A DNA stretch of 64,000 bases. Origin: Rhizobium album. GTDB taxonomy: Bacteria; Pseudomonadota; Alphaproteobacteria; Rhizobiales; Rhizobiaceae. Under the pieces are notes generated by a model. It saw only the letters and a list, made by a program, of their open reading frames with translations, ran no database searches and was not told the origin of the DNA. Location of the stretch: positions 124,001 through 188,000 of the forward strand of contig NZ_QFBC01000002.1 of NCBI RefSeq assembly GCF_003122325.1. The letters are read 5' to 3'. How positions within the stretch are numbered: position 1 is the stretch's first letter; every line of letters begins with the position of its first letter. This document shows positions 17,767-25,919 of the stretch, in pieces. Made by a program: the position numbers and the translations under genes.

Positions 17767-18558
17767 GTGAACGGCAGCTGGAATTTTAGCGACCAGGTGG
17801 TCATGATCACCGGTGGAGCAAGCGGGTTGGGTTTCGCAGGAGCTGAAGCCTTTGCGGCAGCCGGCGCGACACTGGTCTTGGCGGATATTCGCGCAGAAGC
17901 CGCTCAACTCGCTGTGGAGCGTCTGGGGGGCGGACCTCATCTCGCTGTTTCGGGTGACGTCGCGGTCGCTGCAGATGTCGATATGATGGTGAATACGGCA
18001 CGAGAAGCGTTTGGACGGATCGACGTTTTGGTGAATTGCGCCGGCATTCCCGATGTGTTCCGGCCCACGATTGAACAGGATTATGAGCAGTTCCGCCGCC
18101 TCGTTGACATTCATCTCGGAGGAACGTTTCTGGTATCGAAGACCGTCGCACCGGTAATGCTGGCGAATGGCCGCGGGGCTATATGCAATATCAGCTCTAT
18201 CGCTGGCGTACTCGGACTGACCCCTCGCAACGCTTACAGTGCCGCCAAAGCAGGTATCTCGATGCTGACACGCACATTGGGAACGGAGTGGGTCTCACGT
18301 GGGGTGCGCGTGAACTGTATCGCTCCCGGCTACATTGTGACCCCGTTTTTCGACCGTCTTGTAGCGGAAGGAAAGCTTGATCAGCATCGAATTATCCGGC
18401 GGACACCTATCGGTCGCCTGGGCAAGGCATCGGAGCTTGCTGAAGCGATGCTCTTTTTATGCTCATCGAACGCCTCCTACATTTCCGGCGTCACGCTCCA
18501 GGTGGATGGCGGCTACATGTCATGGGGTGCGCCATCGGACGCGGCCGTAGACGCCTGA
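17767..18558 (+). CDS. SDR family oxidoreductase (island copy 2)
   Basis: Short-chain dehydrogenase, 263 residues, with a GTG start preceded by AAAGGAGTTTAG. The motifs are TGGASGLG, Asp in LADIR, VNCAG, Ser in CNISSIAG, Tyr-x-x-x-Lys in YSAAK and CIAPGYIVT. It is the last structural gene of the island operon. Two SDR enzymes behind a lactonase-like step would suit conversion of a sugar to its lactone, hydrolysis and further oxidation, but the order is unknown. Confidence 0.88.
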   Translation: MNGSWNFSDQVVMITGGASGLGFAGAEAFAAAGATLVLADIRAEAAQLAVERLGGGPHLAVSGDVAVAADVDMMVNTAREAFGRIDVLVNCAGIPDVFRPTIEQDYEQFRRLVDIHLGGTFLVSKTVAPVMLANGRGAICNISSIAGVLGLTPRNAYSAAKAGISMLTRTLGTEWVSRGVRVNCIAPGYIVTPFFDRLVAEGKLDQHRIIRRTPIGRLGKASELAEAMLFLCSSNASYISGVTLQVDGGYMSWGAPSDAAVDA

Positions 18559-18968
18559 TACCCAGTGCTACAGGAAAGAGCAGCGCGTTCTGTTGGCCTT
18601 GGTCAACCGCTAAGACCAGGCAATGCCGTAGCCTCCGGGCGTCTCATAAAAGCATGATCACTGGCCTTGAATTGGTCCATCAATCCCCAAGCAGTAAGAT
18701 ATTGAGAAAGAACATAGATTGTTCAAATTGCCGCCACTCGGCCTTGGTCTCTCGTGGCGATTTCGCGGGTATTCATGCTCGGCTCCTTCGATCGGAGCTT
18801 TCGCCGCCGGTACGACGTGTCGCTCAAATCCACTAGAATTGAATGCTGATTTATGATGCACTTGTTGAGTTTAGCCTGCCATGAAGCGTTGACGTTCCCT
18901 TCGTAGACGAAAACGAGTGCAGACGGATTTATTGCGGATCAACGTGGCCGTGATACGGAGAAAGAAGC
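18559..18968. other. Intergenic stretch before the double GntR regulator
   Basis: These 410 AT-richer bases hold no gene I can recognise. A 67-codon open frame on the minus strand (18658-18861) has no family look. The stretch must carry the promoter of the regulator gene and probably the 3' end of the catabolic transcript. I see no strong terminator. Confidence 0.4.
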
Positions 18969-20480
18969 ATGCACGATACTCTGGAACTTCAATTGTCGCT
19001 CTTGCGTGGGGAAACTCCGAACCCTATCGATGTGAGGTCAATTGGCCGACCAGGTCGGCTTATGCTGAATATTCAAAAGAAAGCAATGCTTTCAGATCGC
19101 CTCGCGGTTAACCTCCTTGCGATGATAGCAAATGGGCGTCTCCAGCCTGGGACGCAGGTTCCTCCGGAACGCCGCATCGCGAACGCATTGATGACGAGCA
19201 GAGTGTGCGTTCGCGCCGCGCTGAACCGTCTTAAATCTATCGGATATCTGGAAGCCGTCCAACGTTCAGGTACACGAGTGGTGACCAACGGCGAGCAACT
19301 TGAGTTCTTGCAACAGGCCAGCCGCAGAAGTCTGGAGGATCTTGCAGAATTTTGCCACTTCTTCGACGAGCTGCTTATTGAACGATGCATGGCAAATGCG
19401 AACCAAAAAAAGCTCGCCCTTCTGGCTGGCAGTCTCCTCCAGAGCATTCCGACGGATGACCAGCCGCCCCGAGAATTCGAGTGGCGAGCGTTCATGGCTG
19501 AAATGTCAGGAAGCAAGGTCTTTGTGCTGCTGATGCAACATCTGACACGCGGCTTGCGTGCATACTTCGATACCATTCATCGCGCACCGAAAACGGCGCA
19601 AATGCGTGATAATCTCTACGGCATCTACACGCGGCTAGCTACGCAGATAGCCCGGGGAGACCTTGCAAGCGTCCTTGTACTCCTTCGTGAGAAGAATGAA
19701 CTTCTGCATAGGGCTCTTCGTCCGCCTTTGTGCGTTCTTCAAGGCGGTTTGGCAGAGGACGAGATGCTGGTTGAACTGGCAGCGCAGCAACCCGAGACTT
19801 TGCGCGATGCAATTGCTCGCGAAATTGCAAGTATGATTGCGACGCGACAACTTGAAGCCGGCGACCGCTTGCTCAGTGAGAGACGCCTTGCCGATCTTTT
19901 CGGGGTTAGCCGGGAATGTGTCCGCAAAGCGCTGGCTATCCTGAAATTAAATGGACTCGTGGAGGCGGACGAACGCGCCGGCACCAGAGCTATCATGGAT
20001 ACTCCCGACAATGAACTGGCAAGAGGGCTTAGCACCAGCGCATCCGAGGACTTTTCAAACTTCAAGGACCTCTGCGCCATCAGGCATTACTTAGAGGTTT
20101 GCGCAGCGAAACGTGCGGCGACCCACGCAACGGACACAGATATGCTGGCCATGCGTCGCATTCTATCGGAAATGAAGCGGCCAATTGACTCGCCTCAGCG
20201 AAAGATCGATCTGGATCTCAACCTCCACCTGACGATCGCCCGTGCAGCAGGTAGTGCTCTGCATTTGTATGTTTCCGAAGTCCTGAGAAACATCGTGCTG
20301 GGATATTTCAATTACTCGCTGAGCGAACCTAAAATCGGCGCTGGACGTGACGCACTGCTTTATGAGCAGCATACCGATATTGTAAAAGCGATAGCCGCCA
20401 AAGATCCACAACTGGCCGCAGAGGCGATGGAGCGTCATGTAAGAACGTTTCGCGACGGTTACGAAGCCTCCGTCGCATGA
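18969..20480 (+). CDS. Tandem GntR/FCD-type transcriptional regulator (two HTH and two FCD-like units)
   Basis: A 503-residue protein, about twice the normal length of FadR-type GntR regulators. Residues 43-105 form a winged HTH (PGTQVPPERRIANAL) and 118-250 a helical FCD-like domain. Residues 278-342 form a second winged HTH (AGDRLLSERRLADLFGVSRE) and 365-495 a second FCD. The C-terminal FCD keeps metal-ligand candidates Asp416, His420, His468 and His490. The N-terminal one has lost the Asp-x-x-x-His pair and may be only structural. It is probably the repressor of the island transporter, acting as a covalent dimer. It is preceded by GGAGAAAGAAGC. Confidence 0.83.
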   Translation: MHDTLELQLSLLRGETPNPIDVRSIGRPGRLMLNIQKKAMLSDRLAVNLLAMIANGRLQPGTQVPPERRIANALMTSRVCVRAALNRLKSIGYLEAVQRSGTRVVTNGEQLEFLQQASRRSLEDLAEFCHFFDELLIERCMANANQKKLALLAGSLLQSIPTDDQPPREFEWRAFMAEMSGSKVFVLLMQHLTRGLRAYFDTIHRAPKTAQMRDNLYGIYTRLATQIARGDLASVLVLLREKNELLHRALRPPLCVLQGGLAEDEMLVELAAQQPETLRDAIAREIASMIATRQLEAGDRLLSERRLADLFGVSRECVRKALAILKLNGLVEADERAGTRAIMDTPDNELARGLSTSASEDFSNFKDLCAIRHYLEVCAAKRAATHATDTDMLAMRRILSEMKRPIDSPQRKIDLDLNLHLTIARAAGSALHLYVSEVLRNIVLGYFNYSLSEPKIGAGRDALLYEQHTDIVKAIAAKDPQLAAEAMERHVRTFRDGYEASVA

Positions 20481-20498
20481 AAACGCTTCCATCTCGTG

Positions 20499-20636
20499 TT
20501 ATCGGCCAAGCTTTTCAATGAATGCCATGACGTCCTCAGCAAACAGCTGTGGTTGCTCCAGTGCCCCAAAGTGACCACCCTTCGGCATTTCCATCCACTG
20601 CCGGATATCCGCAAACAAGGTCTCTGCAAGAAGATG
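20499..20636 (-). pseudogene. Epoxide hydrolase/alpha-beta hydrolase, C-terminal remnant
   Basis: A 45-codon open piece on the minus strand ends with the usual C-terminus of epoxide hydrolases: [20 protein letters not shown] followed by [18 protein letters not shown] and a TAA stop. The His in GGHF would be the catalytic triad histidine. An in-frame stop lies just upstream, and only 30 bases separate the fragment from tRNA-Arg, so the rest of the gene is missing. It marks a break or insertion scar at the right end of the island. Confidence 0.72.
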
Positions 20637-20667
20637 TTAGGAGATATGAACATGTCAAAAAAGGAAT

Positions 20668-20744
20668 TGGCGCACCCGACAGGATTCGAACCTGTGACCT
20701 TTGGAATCGGAATCCAACACTCTATCCAGCTGAGCTACGGGTGC
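20668..20744 (-). tRNA. tRNA-Arg (anticodon CCG)
   Basis: A 77-base cloverleaf on the minus strand with CCA encoded. It begins GCACCCGTAGCTCAGCTGGA. The anticodon stem TTGGA/TCCAA encloses TTCCGAT, giving CCG (reads CGG). The T-arm contains GGTTCGAATCC. Its 3' end faces the island. Confidence 0.95.
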
Positions 20745-20978
20745 ATGCCGCGGCGAAAAGATTCGCTCGTCGTCTGGTGAGGCGTTCTTTAACCCAGGAT
20801 CGGTTGCGCTTCAATGCGAAAATTGCGCCGTGGCGAACTATGATGTGCCGACGGCGATCACCAAGCAGCGTCGGTCGGTCGAAATAGGCAGAGAGGCGGT
20901 GGAACCGTAAAGGAGTTTCCCGCGCCGCCATCATGCTATACAGGGCGGCAACATGTCAGGAACAACAGGGAAGCCGCC

Positions 20979-21239
20979 ATGCAGTTGATCGATCCGAGCC
21001 ACCCTACCTACCGACCGCTTTGGGTGCGGCTGGCGATCGTCGGGTCCTGTTTCGGCTGGGCGATCGTCGAACTCGTGGCGGCGCAGCCGTTCTGGGCGAT
21101 CCTGGCCGGTGCAGCCGGCGCCTATGCCGCCTATATGCTGCTCCTGACCTTCAATCCGCAGGAGCCGGCCGCGACGAACACGCCAGCCCAGAACCCGGAC
21201 GATGGCGACGAGGCGCCTGCGGACAACAAGCAGGACTGA
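20979..21239 (+). CDS. Small two-segment membrane protein, unknown function
   Basis: 86 residues with AGGGAAG upstream of the ATG and a TATACA-like -10 box about 40 bases before. Two hydrophobic segments (about residues 16-34 and 38-56) are followed by a polar, acidic tail rich in Asn, Asp and Ala. The short linker between the segments suggests a hairpin in the inner membrane. I recognise no functional domain. Its composition matches the core genome rather than the island. Confidence 0.7.
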   Translation: MQLIDPSHPTYRPLWVRLAIVGSCFGWAIVELVAAQPFWAILAGAAGAYAAYMLLLTFNPQEPAATNTPAQNPDDGDEAPADNKQD

Positions 21240-21379
21240 GCCCTCCCCGGCCAAAGGCATTGCCGCGCCCACCGTGACTCCGGCGAGAGCGTGGAACAAA
21301 CCCCCGTGCGAAACAGCAAGGTTTTGCAGGCGCAGACATGTGCAGGCCATCCAGGCGGGGGCGGATGACAACGGCCTTA

Positions 21380-21436
21380 GAGTGTCCGCTTTTCCGCACG
21401 CAAAGCCGCTACGGACTTTTGCAGGAATTGCTCTAT
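21380..21436. repeat. Rhizobial palindromic intergenic repeat (RIME-like), copy 1
   Basis: On the minus strand it begins TAGAGCAATTCCTGCAAAAG and contains TAGCGGCTTTGCG. The same element occurs at 50614-50717 and a related one at 33292-33366. The stop codon TAG of the J-domain-like gene is the first codon of the repeat. The family name is from memory of rhizobial intergenic mosaic elements. Confidence 0.65.
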
Positions 21437-21879
21437 GCGTCCAGCCGGCGCAGCGCCTCGTCGATCATCAGGTTGGCGATGGTCATACGGATCGTGGCGT
21501 TGTCGCGAAAATTTTCGTGCACGCCGTCGGGGTGATTGAACTTGGCAAACAGGCGGCGTTTTTCGTTGAGCCGCGCCACGCCGTCCGACGGCGACAGGGC
21601 AAGATCCTCGGCAATTTCTTCCGGCAGGAGCCGCAACAGATGGTCCGGCATCACCGGTTCCTCCTCCGGCACCGGCGGCGGCGTGTCCTCCAGCACGTCG
21701 AGATAGGAGCGTTCCGCATGGCGGCTGCCGATGGCGCCCTCCATGGTCGCGGCCACAAAACCGGTGGAAAAGCCCCGCACGCGATAGGCCGAGGCCGCCG
21801 GCGCCTCGTCCTCCTCCTCGGATCTTTCCTGCTCCAGCCGCTCCAGCACCGACTGGAACAGCGATTGACCGAACAGCAT
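21433..21879 (-). CDS. J-domain-like protein of unknown function
   Basis: 148 residues, start chosen at 21879 because AGGAGACGAC precedes the ATG. The C-terminal third has a DnaJ-like look: LNEKRRLFAKFNHPDGVHEN carries the HPD signature, followed by a helix with IANLMIDEALRRL. The N-terminal part is acidic and Glu-rich (ERSEEEDEA) and has no zinc-finger or G/F region. It may recruit DnaK to a special client, or only keep the fold. It lies 53 bases after gbpR on the same strand, without an obvious functional link. Confidence 0.68.
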   Translation of the reverse strand: MLFGQSLFQSVLERLEQERSEEEDEAPAASAYRVRGFSTGFVAATMEGAIGSRHAERSYLDVLEDTPPPVPEEEPVMPDHLLRLLPEEIAEDLALSPSDGVARLNEKRRLFAKFNHPDGVHENFRDNATIRMTIANLMIDEALRRLDA

Positions 21880-21932
21880 GTCGTCTCCTTCTTTGGCCGC
21901 CAGAATGGCGGCTGGAGATGGCGCCGGGCTGG

Positions 21933-22937
21933 TCAGGCGGCCGCCAGCGCCAGGCTTTCCTCCAGGATGATATCGTAGAGCAGCCTGGCGCTCGGCGGCA
22001 ACTCGCGCTCGCGCACCGTGATCAGGCTGTAGGGCTTGACGTTGATCTCGAAATCGATCGGCAGGATGCGGATGTCGCCGGCCCGCGAACTCTGGCCGGC
22101 CAGGAACTGCGCCATGTCGACGGCAACAGGGGCGATCGCGTCGGATTTGCAGACCACCGCCGCCGTCAGCAGCAGGGAGGAGGTGTTGATGATGTTTTCC
22201 GGCAGCGGCACGTTGGCGGTCACGAAGATATCCTCGACGGTGCGCCTCAGCAACGTGCCCGGCGGCTGGAACACCCAGTCGAACGCCGGCAGGTCGGAAA
22301 GGCTGGCGGCCGGCTTGCCGAGCAGCGGATGGCCCTCGCGCACCATCAGGCAGGCACGCTCGATGCCGATCTCGTGCACATGGAACAGCCGCGGGTTGAG
22401 ATCGTCGGGAATGCGGCCGATGACGAAATCGTGCCGCGCCGCCAGCAGTTCGCGGGCAAGCACGTTGCTCGTCTCCACCTGCACGTTGATCTCGATGCCG
22501 GGATAACTCGCCGTCACCTTGTGGATCGCCGGCACCACCAGGCTGATCGCCGGCGCCGTCACCGCGCCGATGAACACCGACCCGCCGTTGCCGGTGCGCA
22601 GTTCCGCCAGTTCCCGGTTGGCCTCGCGCAGCTCCAGCAGGATTTTTCGTGCCCGCTTGGCCAGCGCCGCGCCGTATTTGGTCAGCATCACGCCGCGCGC
22701 CACCCGCTCGCAAAGCGGCGTGCGCAGGATCGATTCCATCTCCGACAGCATCCGCGACGCAGCCGGTTGCGATATGTTCATCGCCTCCGCCGCCGCGCTG
22801 ATCTGGCCGTGATCCTCGATCGTCACCAGCATGCTGAGATGCGTCAGCTTGAGCCCCGACTTGAGAAGGGCCAGTGCGTCGATATCGGTGGAAAGCGGTG
22901 TATTTTCAGGCCATGATGGCTGAGAATGCTTTGTCAT
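21933..22937 (-). CDS. gbpR: LysR-type regulator, GbpR-like
   Basis: 334 residues. The HTH lies at about 35-95 (ISAAAEAMNISQPAASRMLS), followed by a substrate-binding domain with RIPDDLNPRLFHVHEIGIER. The gene is divergent from chvE, as in Agrobacterium, where GbpR activates chvE and gguABC in response to galactose, arabinose and related sugars. GGAAAGGTTATC precedes the ATG. The symbol rests on gene order plus family, so the exact inducer is inferred. Confidence 0.82.
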   Translation of the reverse strand: MTKHSQPSWPENTPLSTDIDALALLKSGLKLTHLSMLVTIEDHGQISAAAEAMNISQPAASRMLSEMESILRTPLCERVARGVMLTKYGAALAKRARKILLELREANRELAELRTGNGGSVFIGAVTAPAISLVVPAIHKVTASYPGIEINVQVETSNVLARELLAARHDFVIGRIPDDLNPRLFHVHEIGIERACLMVREGHPLLGKPAASLSDLPAFDWVFQPPGTLLRRTVEDIFVTANVPLPENIINTSSLLLTAAVVCKSDAIAPVAVDMAQFLAGQSSRAGDIRILPIDFEINVKPYSLITVRERELPPSARLLYDIILEESLALAAA

Positions 22938-22985
22938 GATAACCTTTCCGGGCCATGCCGGCAGTCACGTTCTGAATGCGCTCAC

Positions 22986-23003
22986 TATATCATTTTTGAT
23001 ATA
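22986..23003. promoter_or_regulatory. Candidate GbpR operator: TATATCA-N4-TGATATA palindrome
   Basis: A perfect 7-bp inverted repeat with a TTTT spacer, 49 bases upstream of gbpR and 195 bases upstream of chvE. The T-N11-A pattern and location between the divergent genes are what a LysR-type regulator needs. The assignment to GbpR is inferred. Confidence 0.55.
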
Positions 23004-23198
23004 GGAGATGCAATTTATTCGATTTGACAGTTATGGGAAAAAAGACGAGTTTGCGGAGGTGTGCTGGGAGCAGATGAAAAGGCTGGCGAGATCATCAGGG
23101 TGTCTTCGGACCCGTTGGTGCGCTTGTTCTCGACTGGCCCACAGTTTCAGGGCGGGTGCAAACAACACCTGCCGCATTGATCACCAAGGGAGAGAGAA

Positions 23199-24269
23199 AT
23201 GAAGACCCTTCTTTCGTTGTTCGCAGCGACCGCCATCGGCGTCGCCTCGTTCGTCATGCCCGCGCTCGCGCAGGACAAGGGCGTCGTCGGCATCTCCATG
23301 CCGACCAAGACCTCCACGCGCTGGATCTCGGACGGCGAGACCATGGAAAAGCTGTTCAAGGAAGCCGGCTACACCCCGGACCTGCAGTTCGCTGACGACG
23401 ACATTCCGAACCAGCTCGCCCAGATCGAAAACATGGTCACCAAGGGTGCCAAGGTTCTCGTCATCGGCGCCATCGACGGCACGACGCTGTCCGACATCCT
23501 GCAGCGCTCGCACGATGCAGGCGTCAAGGTCATTGCCTATGACCGCCTGATCCGCGATTCCGGCAATGTCGACTATTACGCCACCTTCGACAACTTCCAG
23601 GTCGGTGTCCTGCAGGCCACCAGCCTCGTCGACGGCCTCAAGGCAAACTTCGCCGACGTGAAGCCGTGGAACGTCGAACTCTTCGGCGGTTCGCCGGACG
23701 ACAACAACGCCTTCTTCTTCTATGACGGCGCCATGTCGGTCCTGCAGCCGTTGATCGACAGCGGCGACATCGTCGTCAAGTCCGGCCAGACGGGCATGGA
23801 ACAGGTCGGCACGCTGCGTTGGGACGGTGCCGTTGCACAGGCCCGCATGGAAAACCTGCTGTCCTCGACCTACACCGACGGTCACGTCAACGGCGTTCTG
23901 TCTCCTTATGACGGCCTGTCCATCGGCATCCTGTCGGCTCTCAAGGGCGTCGGCTACGGTTCCGGCGAACTGAAGATGCCGATCGTCACCGGCCAGGACG
24001 CTGAACTGCCGTCGGTCAAGTCCATCCTTGCCGGCGAACAGTATTCGACGGTCTTTAAGGATACGCGCGAACTGGCAAAGGTCGCCGTCGGCATGGTCGA
24101 CTCGCTGATGCAGGGCAAGGAGCCTGAAGTCAACGACACCAAGACCTACGACAACGGCGTCAAGGTCGTTCCGTCCTACCTGCTGAAGCCGGTTGCCGTC
24201 GACAAGACGAACGCCAAGGACATCCTGACCACGTCCGGCTATTACACCGCCGAGCAGATCGACAACTAA
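23199..24269 (+). CDS. chvE: Periplasmic sugar-binding protein ChvE
   Basis: 356 residues with a Sec signal peptide ([20 protein letters not shown], cleavage near ALAQD) and GGGAGAGAA before the ATG. The mature protein opens [20 protein letters not shown], characteristic of ChvE, a multiple-sugar binding protein. It binds aldoses such as glucose, galactose, arabinose and xylose and delivers them to GguAB. In Agrobacterium it also presents sugars to VirA and affects chemotaxis. No vir genes are in this window. A hairpin follows the gene, probably keeping its level above that of gguAB. Confidence 0.93.
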   Translation: MKTLLSLFAATAIGVASFVMPALAQDKGVVGISMPTKTSTRWISDGETMEKLFKEAGYTPDLQFADDDIPNQLAQIENMVTKGAKVLVIGAIDGTTLSDILQRSHDAGVKVIAYDRLIRDSGNVDYYATFDNFQVGVLQATSLVDGLKANFADVKPWNVELFGGSPDDNNAFFFYDGAMSVLQPLIDSGDIVVKSGQTGMEQVGTLRWDGAVAQARMENLLSSTYTDGHVNGVLSPYDGLSIGILSALKGVGYGSGELKMPIVTGQDAELPSVKSILAGEQYSTVFKDTRELAKVAVGMVDSLMQGKEPEVNDTKTYDNGVKVVPSYLLKPVAVDKTNAKDILTTSGYYTAEQIDN

Positions 24270-24284
24270 TCCTCGTTATTGGCC

Positions 24285-24312
24285 GGGGGTCCGTGTTTCA
24301 TCGCGGATCCCC
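24285..24312 (+). other. Stem-loop between chvE and gguA
   Basis: GGGGGTCCG pairs with CGGATCCCC across a 10-base loop (one G-T pair), without a following T-run. As in many binding-protein operons it probably stabilises the upstream message or attenuates read-through into gguAB. Confidence 0.5.
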
Positions 24313-24383
24313 GTACGATATGGAGGTGTTTATTGCCGGCTGGCCCCGCGCTGACGTTGCGGCCGCCCTGGAATGTGACTGAC

Positions 24384-25919
24384 ATGGAAAACATCATTCT
24401 CGAAATGCGGAATATCACCAAGACGTTTCCAGGCGTGAAGGCGCTGGACAACGTCAATTTCAAGGTCCGCGAAGGAGAGATCCATGCACTCGTCGGCGAA
24501 AACGGCGCCGGCAAGTCGACATTGATGAAGGTTCTCAGCGGCGTCTATCCCGCCGGAACCTACGATGGCGAGATCCACTACGACAGTGAGGTCCGCGCCT
24601 TTTCCACCATTTCCGACAGCGAAGATCTCGGTATCATCATCATCCACCAGGAACTGGCGCTGGTGCCGCTGCTGTCGATCGCCGAAAACATCTTCCTCGG
24701 CAACGAAATCGCCGCCAAGGGCGTCATTGACTGGCGGGAAACCTTTTCACGGACGCGCGAACTGCTGGCCAAGGTCGGCCTCAAGGAAGCGCCCTCGACG
24801 CTGATCACCGATATCGGCGTCGGCAAGCAGCAGCTGGTCGAGATCGCCAAGGCCTTCTCCAAGAAGGTGCGCCTGCTGATCCTCGACGAACCGACCGCCT
24901 CGCTCAACGAGACGGATTCCGACGCGCTCCTGCAGCTGCTCATGGAATTCCGCAACCAGGGCCTGACCTCGATCATCATTTCGCACAAGCTCAACGAGAT
25001 CAAGAAGGTCGCCGACAAGATCACCATCCTGCGCGATGGCGGCACCGTGGAAACGCTGGACTGTCACAAGGAAGACATCAGCGAAGACCGGATCATCAAG
25101 GGCATGGTCGGCCGCGACATGGAAGACCGCTATCCGCCGCGCGAGCCAAAAATCGGCGACGTGCTGCTCGAAGTGAAAAACTGGAACGTCTTCCACCAGC
25201 AGCATCGCGACCGGCAATTCCTGCACGACGTCAATTTCAACGTCCGCGCCGGCGAAGTCGTCGGCATCGCCGGCCTCATGGGCGCCGGCCGCACCGAAAC
25301 CGCCATGAGCATCTTCGGCCGCTCCTGGGGCCACAAGATCACCGGCGACGTGTCGATGCACGGCAAGCCGGTGGACGTCAGCACCATCCCGAAGGCGATC
25401 GATGCCGGCCTTGCCTATGTCACCGAAGACCGCAAGCACCTGGGTCTCGTGCTGATCAACAACATCATGCACAACACCTCGCTTGCCAATCTTTCGGCGG
25501 TGGCCAGCAACGGCGTCATCGATACGCGGCGCGAAGCCCAGGTCGCCACGGACTATCGTTCGCGCCTGCGTATCCGCTCGCACTCCATCTATCAGGAAGC
25601 GGTCAACCTGTCCGGCGGCAACCAGCAGAAGGTCGTCCTGTCGAAATGGCTGTTCACAAACCCTGAAATACTCATCCTCGATGAGCCGACGCGCGGTATC
25701 GACGTCGGCGCCAAATTCGAGATTTATTCCATCATCAACCAGCTTGCCGCAGAAGGCAAAGGCATCCTGATGATTTCGTCGGAAATGCCCGAGCTCCTTG
25801 GAACCTGTGACCGCATCTACGTCATGAACGAAGGGCGCATCGTTGCCGAGCTTCCGAAGGAAGAGGCAAGCCAGGAATCGATTATGCGCGCCATCATGCG
25901 CTCTGGGGAGAAAAATTAA
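24384..25919 (+). CDS. gguA: Sugar ABC transporter ATP-binding protein GguA
   Basis: Twin-cassette ATPase, 511 residues, near the length of Agrobacterium GguA. The first cassette has [18 protein letters not shown] and LDEPTASLN. The second has [17 protein letters not shown] and [11 protein letters not shown]. The start [10 protein letters not shown] follows a weak ribosome site (CTGGAATGTGACTGAC). The open frame upstream of it covers the intergenic hairpin and is not used. The stop overlaps the gguB ATG by one base. Confidence 0.93.
   Translation: MENIILEMRNITKTFPGVKALDNVNFKVREGEIHALVGENGAGKSTLMKVLSGVYPAGTYDGEIHYDSEVRAFSTISDSEDLGIIIIHQELALVPLLSIAENIFLGNEIAAKGVIDWRETFSRTRELLAKVGLKEAPSTLITDIGVGKQQLVEIAKAFSKKVRLLILDEPTASLNETDSDALLQLLMEFRNQGLTSIIISHKLNEIKKVADKITILRDGGTVETLDCHKEDISEDRIIKGMVGRDMEDRYPPREPKIGDVLLEVKNWNVFHQQHRDRQFLHDVNFNVRAGEVVGIAGLMGAGRTETAMSIFGRSWGHKITGDVSMHGKPVDVSTIPKAIDAGLAYVTEDRKHLGLVLINNIMHNTSLANLSAVASNGVIDTRREAQVATDYRSRLRIRSHSIYQEAVNLSGGNQQKVVLSKWLFTNPEILILDEPTRGIDVGAKFEIYSIINQLAAEGKGILMISSEMPELLGTCDRIYVMNEGRIVAELPKEEASQESIMRAIMRSGEKN

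Larger units (their letters stand above)
8760..20667. mobile_element. Putative genomic island between tRNA-Glu and tRNA-Arg
   Basis: About 11.9 kb bounded by the 3' ends of two inward-facing tRNA genes. The stretch is visibly poorer in G+C and uses more A/T-ending codons than the flanks. It starts with a decayed tyrosine integrase next to tRNA-Glu and ends with a truncated epoxide hydrolase next to tRNA-Arg. In between lie only one transport/catabolic module and its regulator. I could not find a second copy of the tRNA 3' end as an att direct repeat, so the insertion mechanism and exact borders are inferred. Confidence 0.55.

Noticed and set aside
18658-18861. 67-codon open frame in the gap before the double GntR gene, possible transposase remnant
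   Set aside because: No DDE, zinc-finger or integrase motif and no terminal inverted repeats are visible.
20480-20667. Second copy of the tRNA-Glu 3' end as right att site of the island
   Set aside because: I compared the tRNA-Glu T-arm and acceptor sequence with the right border and found no matching direct repeat. The island border remains unproven.
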